Positions 27,745 to 35,998 of a stretch of 64,000 bases of DNA are shown here, piece by piece. The stretch is taken from positions 1,266,001 through 1,330,000 of the forward strand of contig NZ_CP012369.1 in NCBI RefSeq assembly GCF_001267405.1, in the 5' to 3' direction. The stretch comes from Moorella thermoacetica (lineage in GTDB: Bacteria; Bacillota; DSM-521; Neomoorellales; Neomoorellaceae). The translations under genes and the position numbers were made by a program. The notes under the pieces were generated by a model. That model made no database searches. It saw nothing but the letters and a program-made list of their open reading frames with translations, and was not told where the DNA came from. How positions within the stretch are numbered: the first letter of the stretch is position 1; the number at the start of each line of letters is the position of its first letter.

Positions 27745-28350
27745 GTGATCCGCAAGCGTTATTATTTATTTCTGGCCGCCTTGATGGTTATAATTTTTCT
27801 CCTGGTGGCTACTGCCATCGCCCTGCCGGAAGTCCGCTACTTTGATACCTGGATTCTTGTCAGGTTAATGGCTTACCGTAGCCCCCTGGCTACTATTTTC
27901 TTCAAAGTAATTACTTTCTTCGGTACGTCCATCTTCTTCTACCTGGCCACGGCCGCCCTGGGTATAAGCTTCCTTTTAGGGCGTGATTACAGGGGCTTCT
28001 GGGTCCTTATGTTTACCATGAACGGCGCCTGGGCCCTCATGGAGGGGCTAAAGGCCTTTTACCATCGGCCCCGCCCCGCCCTGGGTCCCCTGGAACCCGC
28101 ACCTGGCTTCAGCTTCCCCAGCGGCCATGCCATGATGGGAACCGTCTTCTTCAGCCTGCTGGCCCTGGTACTGTTACAGAGGCTCCCGTCCCGCTACCAT
28201 CCCCTGGTAGCCAGGCTGACTATTTTTTTCCTCTTCTTGCTGGGGCTCAGCCGCCTTTACCTGGGCGTCCATTACCCCACCGATGTGCTAGCCGGTTATG
28301 CCGCTGGGCTGGCAGTCGTTTCCCTGTACCGCCTCTGGTGGCCACGATGA
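27745..28350 (+). CDS. PAP2-family membrane phosphatase
   Basis: A 201-residue membrane protein with about six hydrophobic segments and the three PAP2 signatures: KAFYHRPRP near residue 104, FPSGHAMMG near 124, and SRLYLGVHYPTDVLAG near 170. Likely substrates are undecaprenyl pyrophosphate or phosphatidylglycerol phosphate; the sequence does not decide. The GTG start follows AGAGGGGC. It is transcribed away from rluB across a 94-base divergent gap. Confidence 0.9.
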   Translation: MIRKRYYLFLAALMVIIFLLVATAIALPEVRYFDTWILVRLMAYRSPLATIFFKVITFFGTSIFFYLATAALGISFLLGRDYRGFWVLMFTMNGAWALMEGLKAFYHRPRPALGPLEPAPGFSFPSGHAMMGTVFFSLLALVLLQRLPSRYHPLVARLTIFFLFLLGLSRLYLGVHYPTDVLAGYAAGLAVVSLYRLWWPR

Positions 28351-28426
28351 GTTATTTCGGAGGAGCCCATCATGGGGGCCGACACCCTCGCCACGAACAA
28401 TGAAAATGTAGGCTGAGGCAAGTGGT

Positions 28427-28659
28427 TGGAGGGTACAGGCGGAGGGCGACTTGGTTCGAGGCGTCAGATACTTACGCGAAGCCGAAGCGAGGCGGCGGTG
28501 AACGGGATGGGGATCGTAACGTGGCTTCAGGAACGAGAAGTACCACGCCCCGTTATGATTGATCAAAGAGATAAAGCCAAGCCACCCCCGCCGCCGCGCA
28601 AGGCTGAGCGCGAAGTTTGCTAGCCGAGAACCACCGGAGCCCGCAGACTGTACCCTCCA
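28427..28659. repeat. Dispersed repeat, copy 1 (233 bp, terminal inverted repeats)
   Basis: Bounded by TGGAGGGTACAG and its exact inverse CTGTACCCTCCA. Most of the interior matches, inverted, the copy at 49646-49872, at roughly 85 percent identity by eye. Features include the blocks GGCGGCGGTGAACGGGATGG, AGGAACGAGAAGTACCACGC and TTTGCTAGCCGAGAACCACC. A potential hairpin uses GTGG-CTTC and GAAG-TA-CCAC with outer AACGGG/CCCGTT pairing. No target duplication is evident. It fills most of the 380-base gap between the PAP2 gene and ogt; the rest of that gap shows nothing recognisable. Confidence 0.8.
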
Positions 28660-28730
28660 GCCTGTAGCAAAGCGCCTGCCAACAGTAACCATTTTGGGCA
28701 GAAGTCTATTTTCCGAGGAGGGCAAGGGGC

Positions 28731-29267
28731 GTGACAAGATTGCATCTTACCATCAACCATTATAATTCCCCTGTCGGCATCCTGACAATCGTAACCAGCC
28801 CTGCCGGCCTCTGCCGGCTGGCCTTTGCAGCTGAGCCTGCCGCGGTTACCTCTACTTACCTGACAAAAGTATTCCCCGGCGTTGCTATTACTACCGGTGA
28901 GCAGGACAGTCTGGCCCGGGAAACCATGGTCCAGCTGGATGAATATTTCGCCGGCCGCCGCCGGACCTTCAACCTGCCCCTGGATCTTCACGGCACCCCC
29001 TTCCAGCGCTCTGTCTGGGCGGCCCTGCTGGAAATCCCCTATGGTACCACTTGTAGCTACAGCGACCTGGCCCGGGCTATCGGCCGTCCCCGGGCTACCA
29101 GGGCTACTGGACAGGCTATCGGCAGCAATCCGGTGGGGATTATAATCCCCTGCCACCGGGTAATCGGTAAAAACGGCCGCCTGGTTGGTTTCGGCGGCGG
29201 CCTGGCAGTCAAGGAGTGGCTGCTGGGGTTTGAACATAGGGTTAACCAAACATCAGGTGGCAAATAA
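28731..29267 (+). CDS. ogt: Methylated-DNA-[protein]-cysteine S-methyltransferase
   Basis: Suicide repair of O6-alkylguanine. The 178-residue protein has the helix-turn-helix region TPFQRSVWAALLEIPYGTT near residue 88 and the acceptor cysteine in IIIPCHRVIGKNG near 140, followed by LVGFGGGLAVKEWLL. GTG start follows GAGGAGGGCAAGG. Its 3' end overlaps the convergent spmB by 26 bases. Confidence 0.95.
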   Translation: MTRLHLTINHYNSPVGILTIVTSPAGLCRLAFAAEPAAVTSTYLTKVFPGVAITTGEQDSLARETMVQLDEYFAGRRRTFNLPLDLHGTPFQRSVWAALLEIPYGTTCSYSDLARAIGRPRATRATGQAIGSNPVGIIIPCHRVIGKNGRLVGFGGGLAVKEWLLGFEHRVNQTSGGK

Positions 29268-29775
29268 ACACGGCCGCTATTAAGCTGGAAATATCGGCAA
29301 TCAGCCCCAGGGCCAGGGCGTAGCGGTAGCGCCTCACCCCCACAGAGCCGAAGTAAACTGTCAAAACATAGAAGGTTGTGTCTGTGGTCCCCTGCATGAC
29401 CGAAGCCAGGCGGCCGATGAAGGAATCTGGTCCATAGTTGCCGATCAGCTCGGCCGCTACACCCAAGGCACCGCCGCCGGACAGGGGCCGCATAACTGCC
29501 AGGGGTAACACTTCCCCGGGAATGCCCACCAGATGCAAGACCGGGTTCAGGGCCCGGGCAAAGAGGTCCATGGCCCCGGAAGCCCGGAAAATGCTAATGG
29601 CCACCAGCATCCCTACCAGAAAGGGGATAATTTTGATGGCCACCTTGAAACCGTCTTCCGCCCCGGCAACAAAGGCTTCATAAACAGCGACTCCCCGCAG
29701 GTAGCCGTAGGCCGGGATTAAAAAAATTACCAGGGGAATGGCCCAGCGGGAGACGGCAAGAACAGCTTCCGTCAC
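29242..29775 (-). CDS. spmB: Spore maturation protein B
   Basis: Membrane protein of the nucleoside-transporter-like Gate fold, needed with SpmA for full spore core dehydration. The 177-residue protein has about five hydrophobic segments and RPLSGGGALGV near residue 96 and MQGTTDTTFYVLTVYFGSVG near 128. I take GTG at 29775 as start because GGAGG lies eight bases upstream; another GTG at 29784 overlaps the spmA stop. SpmAB followed here by genes read from the same strand as dacF is the usual sporulation group. Confidence 0.93.
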   Translation of the reverse strand: MTEAVLAVSRWAIPLVIFLIPAYGYLRGVAVYEAFVAGAEDGFKVAIKIIPFLVGMLVAISIFRASGAMDLFARALNPVLHLVGIPGEVLPLAVMRPLSGGGALGVAAELIGNYGPDSFIGRLASVMQGTTDTTFYVLTVYFGSVGVRRYRYALALGLIADISSLIAAVFICHLMFG

Positions 29776-29780
29776 CTCCC

Positions 29781-30371
29781 TCACCTCCGGTTATCGCCAT
29801 AGAAGCGGCGGAAAACACGGTCAAAAACCACGGCCATGACCATACTGAACCCCGTGGCCAGGATGGTGGGACCGACGATTATTGTCGGTTCGGTGCTGTC
29901 GGCAGCCGCCCGGATGCCGATGATGGTCGCCGGGATAAGGGTTATGCAGCCGGTGTTTAGCCCCAGGAAGGTGCACATGGCCGGGGTTGCTTCCTCCGGG
30001 CGAGGGTTCAGGGTTTGGAGTTCTTGCATGGCCTTAAGGCCGAAGGGGGTAGCGGCGTTGCCCAGGCCCAGGATATTGGCGCTCATATTCATGATGATGG
30101 AACCGATAGCCGGGTGATCCCTGGGGATCTCCGGGAAGAGGTAACGGGTACAGGGACGCAGGAGGCGGGACAGGAGGGCTACAAGGCCAGCCTCTTCGGC
30201 AATCTTTAAAAGCCCCAGCCACATGGCCATGAGGCCGATAAGCTCGAAGGCCAGGGTTACCGCCGTCTGGGCTGCTTCCAGGGAGGCATCGGTAACTATC
30301 TCGATATGCCCATTTAAAGCAGCTACTACTATACCTGCCAGGAGCATTAACAACCAGATGAGATTGACCAC
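29781..30371 (-). CDS. spmA: Spore maturation protein A
   Basis: Partner of SpmB. The 196-residue membrane protein has the Gate-fold motif MNMSANILGLGNAATPFG near residue 95 and FLGLNTGCITLIPATIIGIRAA near 137. GTG at 30371 follows GGAGGGATTGCCG and gives the usual MVNLIWL N terminus; an ATG at 30386 precedes that ribosome site. It lies 57 bases after dacF and probably shares its transcript. Confidence 0.94.
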   Translation of the reverse strand: MVNLIWLLMLLAGIVVAALNGHIEIVTDASLEAAQTAVTLAFELIGLMAMWLGLLKIAEEAGLVALLSRLLRPCTRYLFPEIPRDHPAIGSIIMNMSANILGLGNAATPFGLKAMQELQTLNPRPEEATPAMCTFLGLNTGCITLIPATIIGIRAAADSTEPTIIVGPTILATGFSMVMAVVFDRVFRRFYGDNRR

Positions 30372-30428
30372 CGGCAATCCCTCCATAAATTACCTCGGTT
30401 AGTAAGATTTATGAAGGGACTTGCCTTT

Positions 30429-31586
30429 CTAGAACCGCAACCAGGGCAGGTTGAAGACTGTTAGGAAGGCTTCCAGGAAGCCCATCCACCAGGGCCGGGG
30501 GGCTACGTCACCGGCAGCTATCAGGTCCACACTTACTTCCTGGTCGTGGGAAGTGAAGATTATCCGCCCGATCCTATCCCCCTTCTTGACCGGCGCATTG
30601 AGGTCGGGATTAAGTTCCACCCGCTGCTGCCAGGTCCAGGTCTCATTCTTTGGCTCGACCACCAGGACGTCATCGGCCGTGACGGCAGGTATATTTGCTG
30701 CTATGCCGCCGCGGACACCGGCCAGGGCTACCTGCTGGCCGGCAGGCATTAACTTCACCTGGTGAAAGTTATTAAACCCGTAATCGAGGATGGCACTGGT
30801 TTCCCGGTACATATTGGGGGACTTCATGACCACGGCGATGAGCCGCCAGTTATCCCTGGTGGCCGAGGCCACCAGGACCTGCCCGACCGGGGTAGTATAG
30901 CCGTTCTTTACCCCATCGGCACCGGGGTAAGCATAATAGCCCCATAGCAGGCGATTTTCATTGATCAGCAATCGCGGCCAGGGTTTGCCGGCCCAGGGGA
31001 TAATCCGCTGGCGGGTAGCGACAATCTCCCGAAATTTAGGATTCATCATGGCGTAACGGCCAATAAGGGCCAGATCGTAAGCCGAGGAGTAGTGGTCCGG
31101 AGCTGTCAGACCGTGGGGGTTAACATAGTGGGTATCCCGGGCCCCAATCTCCTGGACCTTCGCATTCATCATGCGGGCAAAGTTTTCAACACTGCCACCG
31201 ATATGCTCAGCAATGGCCACGGCGGCATCATTGGCCGAGCGCAGTAGCAGGGCGTAGAGAAGCTCCTCCAGGGTCAGGGTCTCCCCTTCCTGGAGATAAA
31301 TAGAACTCTCCGGCGTCTCGGCGGCATTTTTACTGGCAATAACCTGGTCGTTCAAGTTGCCGCGCTCCAGGGCTAAAATGGCCGTGGTAATCTTGGTGGT
31401 ACTGGCCTGGGGCCTCCGCTCATGGGGATTCTTGGCCATAAGGACCTGGCCCGTCCGAAAATCCATTAATACATAACTCTCGGCCTGAATGTCCGGGGCA
31501 GCAGCCCGGCCTGGTTTAATAAAGCTAAGGAAAATAAATAAAAAGATCCCGGCAGCAAGGAACCGGGGGCCATACTTCTTGAACAA
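30429..31586 (-). CDS. dacF: D-alanyl-D-alanine carboxypeptidase (PBP5/DacF family)
   Basis: Trims the pentapeptide of peptidoglycan. The 385-residue protein has a signal peptide (about residues 1-29), the active serine motif STTK near residue 63, SAN near 117, and a C-terminal PBP5-associated domain from about 280. The third motif, normally KTG, reads KNG (DGVKNGYT) near 225, an uncommon substitution. The start is TTG after AGGGGG. Linkage to spmAB mirrors Bacillus dacB-spmAB and suggests a spore cortex role. Confidence 0.94.
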   Translation of the reverse strand: MFKKYGPRFLAAGIFLFIFLSFIKPGRAAAPDIQAESYVLMDFRTGQVLMAKNPHERRPQASTTKITTAILALERGNLNDQVIASKNAAETPESSIYLQEGETLTLEELLYALLLRSANDAAVAIAEHIGGSVENFARMMNAKVQEIGARDTHYVNPHGLTAPDHYSSAYDLALIGRYAMMNPKFREIVATRQRIIPWAGKPWPRLLINENRLLWGYYAYPGADGVKNGYTTPVGQVLVASATRDNWRLIAVVMKSPNMYRETSAILDYGFNNFHQVKLMPAGQQVALAGVRGGIAANIPAVTADDVLVVEPKNETWTWQQRVELNPDLNAPVKKGDRIGRIIFTSHDQEVSVDLIAAGDVAPRPWWMGFLEAFLTVFNLPWLRF

Positions 31587-31631
31587 GAGTGAAACCCCCT
31601 GTAAAACTTACTCCGGGAGGTTTATATTCGC

Positions 31632-31660
31632 CCTGGCAGGGCCTTTTCCCTGCCAGGGAT
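31632..31660 (-). terminator. Strong hairpin between ytfJ and dacF
   Basis: CCCTGGCAGGG pairs with CCCTGCCAGGG around a 6-nt loop. There is no good T tract on the minus strand, so it may be a weak terminator or an mRNA processing element. Confidence 0.45.
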
Positions 31661-31677
31661 AGAAATTTTATGTTTAC

Positions 31678-32157
31678 TTATTCTTCCGCATCCTGGGGTC
31701 GGAGAACCATTTTAGTCCGGACCGTGGTCGGAGTGCTGCTGCCGTTAACTTTACCGTTACCCTTTGCACTTTTCCCCTTACCCAGGAGTTCCTGGATCTT
31801 TTCCATCACCTGGGGGGCGACATCGATCAGGCGGTCGACGACGGCGTTACCGTCAACAGGCAGCAAGCGCACCTGTTCTTTACCTACGACCAAAAAACCC
31901 ACCGGCTGGACAGAAACCCCGGCGCCACTGCCCCCGCCGAAGGGCAGGCTTTCCTTACCTCCCCCGCCGCCGTCGGCGGTACTTGATTCATACTCCGACC
32001 CACCGGCCGCAAAACCGGCCGTTACCCGGGACACAGGAACAATGACCTGGCCGTCCTGGGTTTCAATGGGGTCCCCCACTACCGTATTCACATCGACCAT
32101 ATCTTTGATGCTTTCCATGGCTGTTTTCATCAAGGCTTCGATGGGATGTTCGGGCAT
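31678..32157 (-). CDS. ytfJ: Sporulation protein YtfJ/GerW
   Basis: A 159-residue forespore protein linked to germination in Bacillus. It starts HPIEALMKTAMESIKDMVDVNTVVGDPI, has the IVPVSRVTAGFAAGGSEY core near residue 40, a Gly-rich stretch near 62-80 and VSVQPVGFLVV near 82. ATG is preceded by GAGGGGAG. Its first 95 bases are also read in another frame as the end of the DUF2953 gene. Confidence 0.93.
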   Translation of the reverse strand: MPEHPIEALMKTAMESIKDMVDVNTVVGDPIETQDGQVIVPVSRVTAGFAAGGSEYESSTADGGGGGKESLPFGGGSGAGVSVQPVGFLVVGKEQVRLLPVDGNAVVDRLIDVAPQVMEKIQELLGKGKSAKGNGKVNGSSTPTTVRTKMVLRPQDAEE

Positions 32158-32845
32158 TTTTGCTTGCTCCCCTCGCCTGCCAGATTATACCCAGGAGTAA
32201 TCTTAAAGACCGTAAACCAGCGCTTATAATATGTCCCAGCCGAAAGGTAAATATGCAGTTAAAATCAAATAGCAGGCCCGGTGCGTTAAAACGCGGCCTT
32301 ACCAGCAGCTCCGGTTGTTGAAAATCCAGGCGCGCCCGGCGCTGTAAATTCTGGTACAGTAAAGCCAGCAGAGCCCAAGCACCACCGTAGGCCAGGGCAG
32401 TCGTGGCCGGTTCCTCCATCCCCAGGGTTAAGAATACCCGCAGCCGCTGGCAGGTCACCTGCCCGAAAAAACGACGCCAGATGTAACCAAATCTTCTTAA
32501 TAAACCCAGCCAATAGGCCAAGCGCCCCTTGACGATAAAACCAATTACCCCACCGCGGGTCCGGGCTTCATCCCCCGGATGCTCAACCTCAACCTCCCCT
32601 GCACCTATAGTTCCGGTACCGCCGGCCTGGAGCAGGGTTTTCAGGTGCAGGGGGGGCCATCGCGCCAGCCAGGCCTGGATAGAGGGAATTTCTACTTCCC
32701 ACAGGCCCCAGTCCCCTGAAAGCTTGACCTCCAGCCAAAGGCGCTCCTCCTGATTAGCATAGCGATAAGCCACCTCCAGGCGTACCGGGACCAGGAGTAA
32801 AACAACCATACCCACCAGTAAACCTGCCAGCCAGGACCAAAGCAT
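32063..32845 (-). CDS. DUF2953 domain membrane protein
   Basis: A 260-residue protein with an N-terminal membrane segment (residues 5-22), a Trp- and Leu-rich middle, and the LLVRPRFNAPGLLFDFNCIFTF-like core of DUF2953 near 205. Function is unknown; the gene is commonly next to ytfJ in Clostridia. ATG at 32845 follows GGGGGTGG. The frame runs 95 bases into ytfJ; the terminal 30 residues are polar and may be an unselected extension. Confidence 0.8.
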   Translation of the reverse strand: MLWSWLAGLLVGMVVLLLVPVRLEVAYRYANQEERLWLEVKLSGDWGLWEVEIPSIQAWLARWPPLHLKTLLQAGGTGTIGAGEVEVEHPGDEARTRGGVIGFIVKGRLAYWLGLLRRFGYIWRRFFGQVTCQRLRVFLTLGMEEPATTALAYGGAWALLALLYQNLQRRARLDFQQPELLVRPRFNAPGLLFDFNCIFTFRLGHIISAGLRSLRLLLGIIWQARGASKNARTSHRSLDENSHGKHQRYGRCEYGSGGPH

Positions 32846-32873
32846 CCCGCCACCCCCGGGAAGAAGTGTGCAA

Positions 32874-33461
32874 TTATTCTTCCCCAGGATGACCCGGTAT
32901 ACTACCACGACCACCTGCTTCACGGCTATTTTCCTGACTCGCGGCAACATCCTCCAGGGGAGGCAATTCCTTTAAGTCCTTTAAACCGAAAAACTCCAGG
33001 AATTTGGGCGTGGTACCATAAAGGATGGGGCGTCCCGGGGCCTCCTTGCGGCCAACCTCCTGGACCAGGCCCCGGCTAATGAGGGTATTTAAAACGCCAT
33101 CGACCTTGACTCCCCGGATATACTCCATTTCCGTGCGGGTTACCGGCTGGCGGTAGGCGATAATGGCCAGGGTCTCCAGGGCGGCCCGGGATAAGGCCGG
33201 CAGTTCCGGGCGCAAAAGGGCCTCACAATAGCTGGCGAACTCGGGCCGGGTGCACATCTGATAGCCACCGGCTACGGCCCGGATCTGCAGGCCCCGTTCT
33301 TCCCGGGCGTAGAGTTCCTGTAATTCAGCCGCCAGCTCATCGACATCTCCGGGTTTAACGCCCAGGCAGGCCGCCAGGGAGTCTACCGACACCGGACCGC
33401 CGGCGACAAAGAGCAAACATTCCAGGGCAGCTCTCAGGTTATCACTGAAAAATAAAGGCAA
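32874..33461 (-). CDS. scpB: Segregation and condensation protein B
   Basis: Winged-helix subunit of the SMC-ScpAB condensin. The 195-residue protein has ALECLLFVAGGPVSVD near residue 11, and the family core LSRAALETLAIIAYRQPVTR near 90 followed by EYIRGVKVDGVLNTLI and GRPILYGTTPKFLEFFGL. The start is TTG after AAGGTGAT. It follows scpA by six bases. Confidence 0.95.
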   Translation of the reverse strand: MPLFFSDNLRAALECLLFVAGGPVSVDSLAACLGVKPGDVDELAAELQELYAREERGLQIRAVAGGYQMCTRPEFASYCEALLRPELPALSRAALETLAIIAYRQPVTRTEMEYIRGVKVDGVLNTLISRGLVQEVGRKEAPGRPILYGTTPKFLEFFGLKDLKELPPLEDVAASQENSREAGGRGSIPGHPGEE

Positions 33462-33467
33462 GGATAA

Positions 33468-34214
33468 TCACCTTGCTCCTGGATGCGGTAACAACCGCAC
33501 CTCGATATTGCCGAAATTAACCTCCTGGGCCAGGGCTACCCGGCCCCGCCGGGCCAGTTCCAGCAGGGCCAGGAAGGTCAGGGCTACCTCCATCCGGGTG
33601 GGCCTGGTACTCAAGAGTCTGTCCAGGCTGAGGGTTTTTGCCCGGTAAAGGCTGCGCAAGATATGGCGTACCTGGCCCGCCAGGGTAAAGGCCAGCCGGG
33701 GTATGAGCCGGGGTTCCTCTGGTTCCTGAACCTGCTCCTTACGGGCCAGGACGCGCGCCATAGCCCGCGCCAGATCCAGGGGTGTTACGCCAGCCAGGGG
33801 GTTGATGCCGGCCAGGGCCCGCTCTACAGCCTCCTGGTCCCGGGGCCTGGTAAAAATAAGGGCACCGGTAGCGGCCAGTTCGGCCAGGTGTTGGGCCGCC
33901 TCTTTATAACAGCGGTAAGCCTGCAATCGATCCGCCAGGGCCCGGGCCGGGTCTTCCCCCTCTTCTTCCTGCTCCCCGGCCGCCGGGCGCTGCAATAGGA
34001 GCCTGGCCTTCAGAGCCAGGAGTTCCGCCCCCAGGACCAGAAACTCGCTAGCCCACTCCAGGTCCAGTTCCTCGACTTCCTGCAGGTACTCCAGGTACTG
34101 GGCCGTTACTTCCGCGACGGGGATAGCCTGAACGTCGATTTCCTGGCGTTCAATGAGAGTGAGGAGGAGATCCAGGGGGCCCTGAAAAACATCCAGCCTT
34201 ACATTACCTAGCAT
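33468..34214 (-). CDS. scpA: Segregation and condensation protein A
   Basis: Kleisin subunit bridging SMC heads. The 248-residue protein begins VRLDVFQGPLDLLLTLIE, has the ASEFLVLGAELLALKARLLL helix near residue 57 that binds SMC, and a C-terminal winged helix with ALTFLALLELARRGRVAL near 210. ATG at 34214 and GTG at 34223 are both possible starts; the ribosome-like GGGGTGGGGCGG favours ATG. Confidence 0.94.
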   Translation of the reverse strand: MLGNVRLDVFQGPLDLLLTLIERQEIDVQAIPVAEVTAQYLEYLQEVEELDLEWASEFLVLGAELLALKARLLLQRPAAGEQEEEGEDPARALADRLQAYRCYKEAAQHLAELAATGALIFTRPRDQEAVERALAGINPLAGVTPLDLARAMARVLARKEQVQEPEEPRLIPRLAFTLAGQVRHILRSLYRAKTLSLDRLLSTRPTRMEVALTFLALLELARRGRVALAQEVNFGNIEVRLLPHPGAR

Positions 34215-34275
34215 CCGCCCCACCCCGGCAAGTCAGCTTCCCCTGTACCCCCGGACAATTTCCGGGTGAATTCTA

Positions 34276-34905
34276 TCATATAAAGGCCAGGCCGCTGGCA
34301 GCAATAATTAGGTTAAGGACCAGGTTGACCAGGGGGCCCAGGATGCGGCTGATGATTCCCGTAGCAATGAGGAGGAGTAAGATCAAGGTGCCGTAACTCT
34401 CCAGGCGATAAACAGCAGCTCCTCCTTCGGGCGGGAGAATCCCGGCCAGGACCCGGGAACCATCCAGGGGCGGTACGGGAATCAGGTTAAAGACGGCCAG
34501 AACAACGTTGTAGCCCACCAGCAGGTTTAAAAAGGTCTGGATCCAGATGCCACCCAGATCCAGCCGCAGAAAAAGATGCAGGAGCACGGCTGCCAGATAG
34601 GCCAGGACCAGGTTCATAAGGGGTCCAGCCAGGCCCACCAGCATCATGCCCTTACGCCGGTCTATTTGAAAGTAAAAGGGATTTATCTGTACCGGCTTGG
34701 CCCAGCCAAATCCGGCTACGATAAGTAGCAGGGTTCCCAGGGGATCCAGGTGGGCCAGGGGATTTAAGGTTAACCGCCCCTGATTTCTGGCCGTGGGATC
34801 TCCCAGAAAGTAGGCTGCCTTCCCGTGGGCATACTCATGAAAGGTCAGGGCCATCAGGATGGCTGGAATACCCAGGATTAACTGGGACAAGCTCTGCAGG
34901 TGCAT
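34276..34905 (-). CDS. Site-2 protease family (M50) membrane metalloprotease
   Basis: A 209-residue intramembrane protease of the short YwhC-like group. The zinc motif HEYAH is at residues 23-27, [16 protein letters not shown] near 43, and the second metal motif [16 protein letters not shown] near 140. About five hydrophobic segments are seen. ATG at 34905 has AAAGGAG upstream. Its first 71 bases overlap the end of the upstream nucleotidyltransferase gene. Substrate unknown. Confidence 0.92.
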   Translation of the reverse strand: MHLQSLSQLILGIPAILMALTFHEYAHGKAAYFLGDPTARNQGRLTLNPLAHLDPLGTLLLIVAGFGWAKPVQINPFYFQIDRRKGMMLVGLAGPLMNLVLAYLAAVLLHLFLRLDLGGIWIQTFLNLLVGYNVVLAVFNLIPVPPLDGSRVLAGILPPEGGAAVYRLESYGTLILLLLIATGIISRILGPLVNLVLNLIIAASGLAFI

Positions 34906-35986
34906 GGCCGACTCCTTTCCCACCAGGTAGGGCCCAGCCCGGCAACTGGCTCCACCCGGCCTGGGCCAGGGCAAAGATCAGCGCCTCCGGGGCCGGGCGC
35001 GACCCGGTCATCATTTCTCCCGGGGGCAAACCCGGTTCAGGTCCAAAACAGCCCCCTTGCTGTAAAACCCTGGCAGCGTTAATTACCCGACGACGCCTGC
35101 GGCCCCAGTTCAGGTGATCCAAAACCTCCTCCAGGGCTGCCAGGCTCAAATTAGCCGTGGCCGTTAAAAAATACACCAGGCTGGCGTCAGGGGGGTGCTG
35201 GCCCAGCCACTGCCACTGGCGCAGGAGTTTCTCCGCCCGGTAACCGGCAGCTACATCCGGGGGACCGCTCCCCGGCAGGCCCCGCCATCCCAGGGCCAGC
35301 AGGGCTTCCCAGGCAGCAACCGGCCGCGATTCCTTGAGGAGCAGGATAAACTCCTGCCAGAAACGCCGGGGTGATACCAGTTCCAGGTAGCCGGCAGCCA
35401 GGGCTTCCCGGGCTAGTTCCCTGGTCTCACTGGCCAGCTGGAAATGTAACCTGGTTCCCAGGCGTACCCCCCGCAGGATACGGGTGGGATCGTCGCGGAA
35501 ACTCGCCTGGTGGAGGACCCTTATTTTACCGGCAGCCAGGTCGGCCCGGCCGTTAAAGGGATCCCGGATCTCCCACAGGTCCCGGGCCGTTAATGGCAGG
35601 GCCATGGCGTTAATGCTAAAATCGCGCCGGGCCAGATCCTCGGCCAGGGTGGCGGCCTCGACCTCCGGCAGCGCTCCCGGCTCGGGATAATACTCCTTCC
35701 TGGCGGTGACCACATCCACCCGCTCCCCGGCCCAGTAAATGGTAGCCGTCAGGAAGCGCTCGTGGTAGACCAGGCGCCCTCCCAGTTGCCGGGCCAGTTC
35801 CCGGGCCAGGAGGAGGCCGTTCCCCTCGACCACCAGATCCAGGTCGACATCCGGCCGTCCCAGCAAGAGATCCCGGGTCGTACCCCCTACCAGGTAAACT
35901 CGCTGGCCCTTGAGGTGGGCTATTTTCCTGGCCCGGGCCAGGATGGCTAGCTGGTGCTGGTTAAAAAGCTTCCGGTAGGGAATCAT
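34835..35986 (-). CDS. CCA-adding/poly(A) polymerase family tRNA nucleotidyltransferase
   Basis: A class II nucleotidyltransferase of 383 residues. It has YLVGGTTRDLLLG near residue 31 with the catalytic acidic pair in DVDLDLVVEG, the RRDFSINAMAL motif near 145, and DDPTRILRGVRLGTRLHF near 185. There is no HD domain, and the C-terminal third is Pro/Gly-rich and unlike the usual body and tail. It could add CCA, only CC or only A. The ATG has a poor ribosome site, 12 bases after lysA. Confidence 0.85.
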   Translation of the reverse strand: MIPYRKLFNQHQLAILARARKIAHLKGQRVYLVGGTTRDLLLGRPDVDLDLVVEGNGLLLARELARQLGGRLVYHERFLTATIYWAGERVDVVTARKEYYPEPGALPEVEAATLAEDLARRDFSINAMALPLTARDLWEIRDPFNGRADLAAGKIRVLHQASFRDDPTRILRGVRLGTRLHFQLASETRELAREALAAGYLELVSPRRFWQEFILLLKESRPVAAWEALLALGWRGLPGSGPPDVAAGYRAEKLLRQWQWLGQHPPDASLVYFLTATANLSLAALEEVLDHLNWGRRRRRVINAARVLQQGGCFGPEPGLPPGEMMTGSRPAPEALIFALAQAGWSQLPGWALPGGKGVGHAPAELVPVNPGYSSHPDGPDLS

Positions 35987-35998
35987 GACAGTACTGGC

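Noticed and set aside
28351-28730. Coding gene in the gap between the PAP2 gene and ogt
   Set aside because: The short frames on both strands lie within the repeat and lack ribosome sites.
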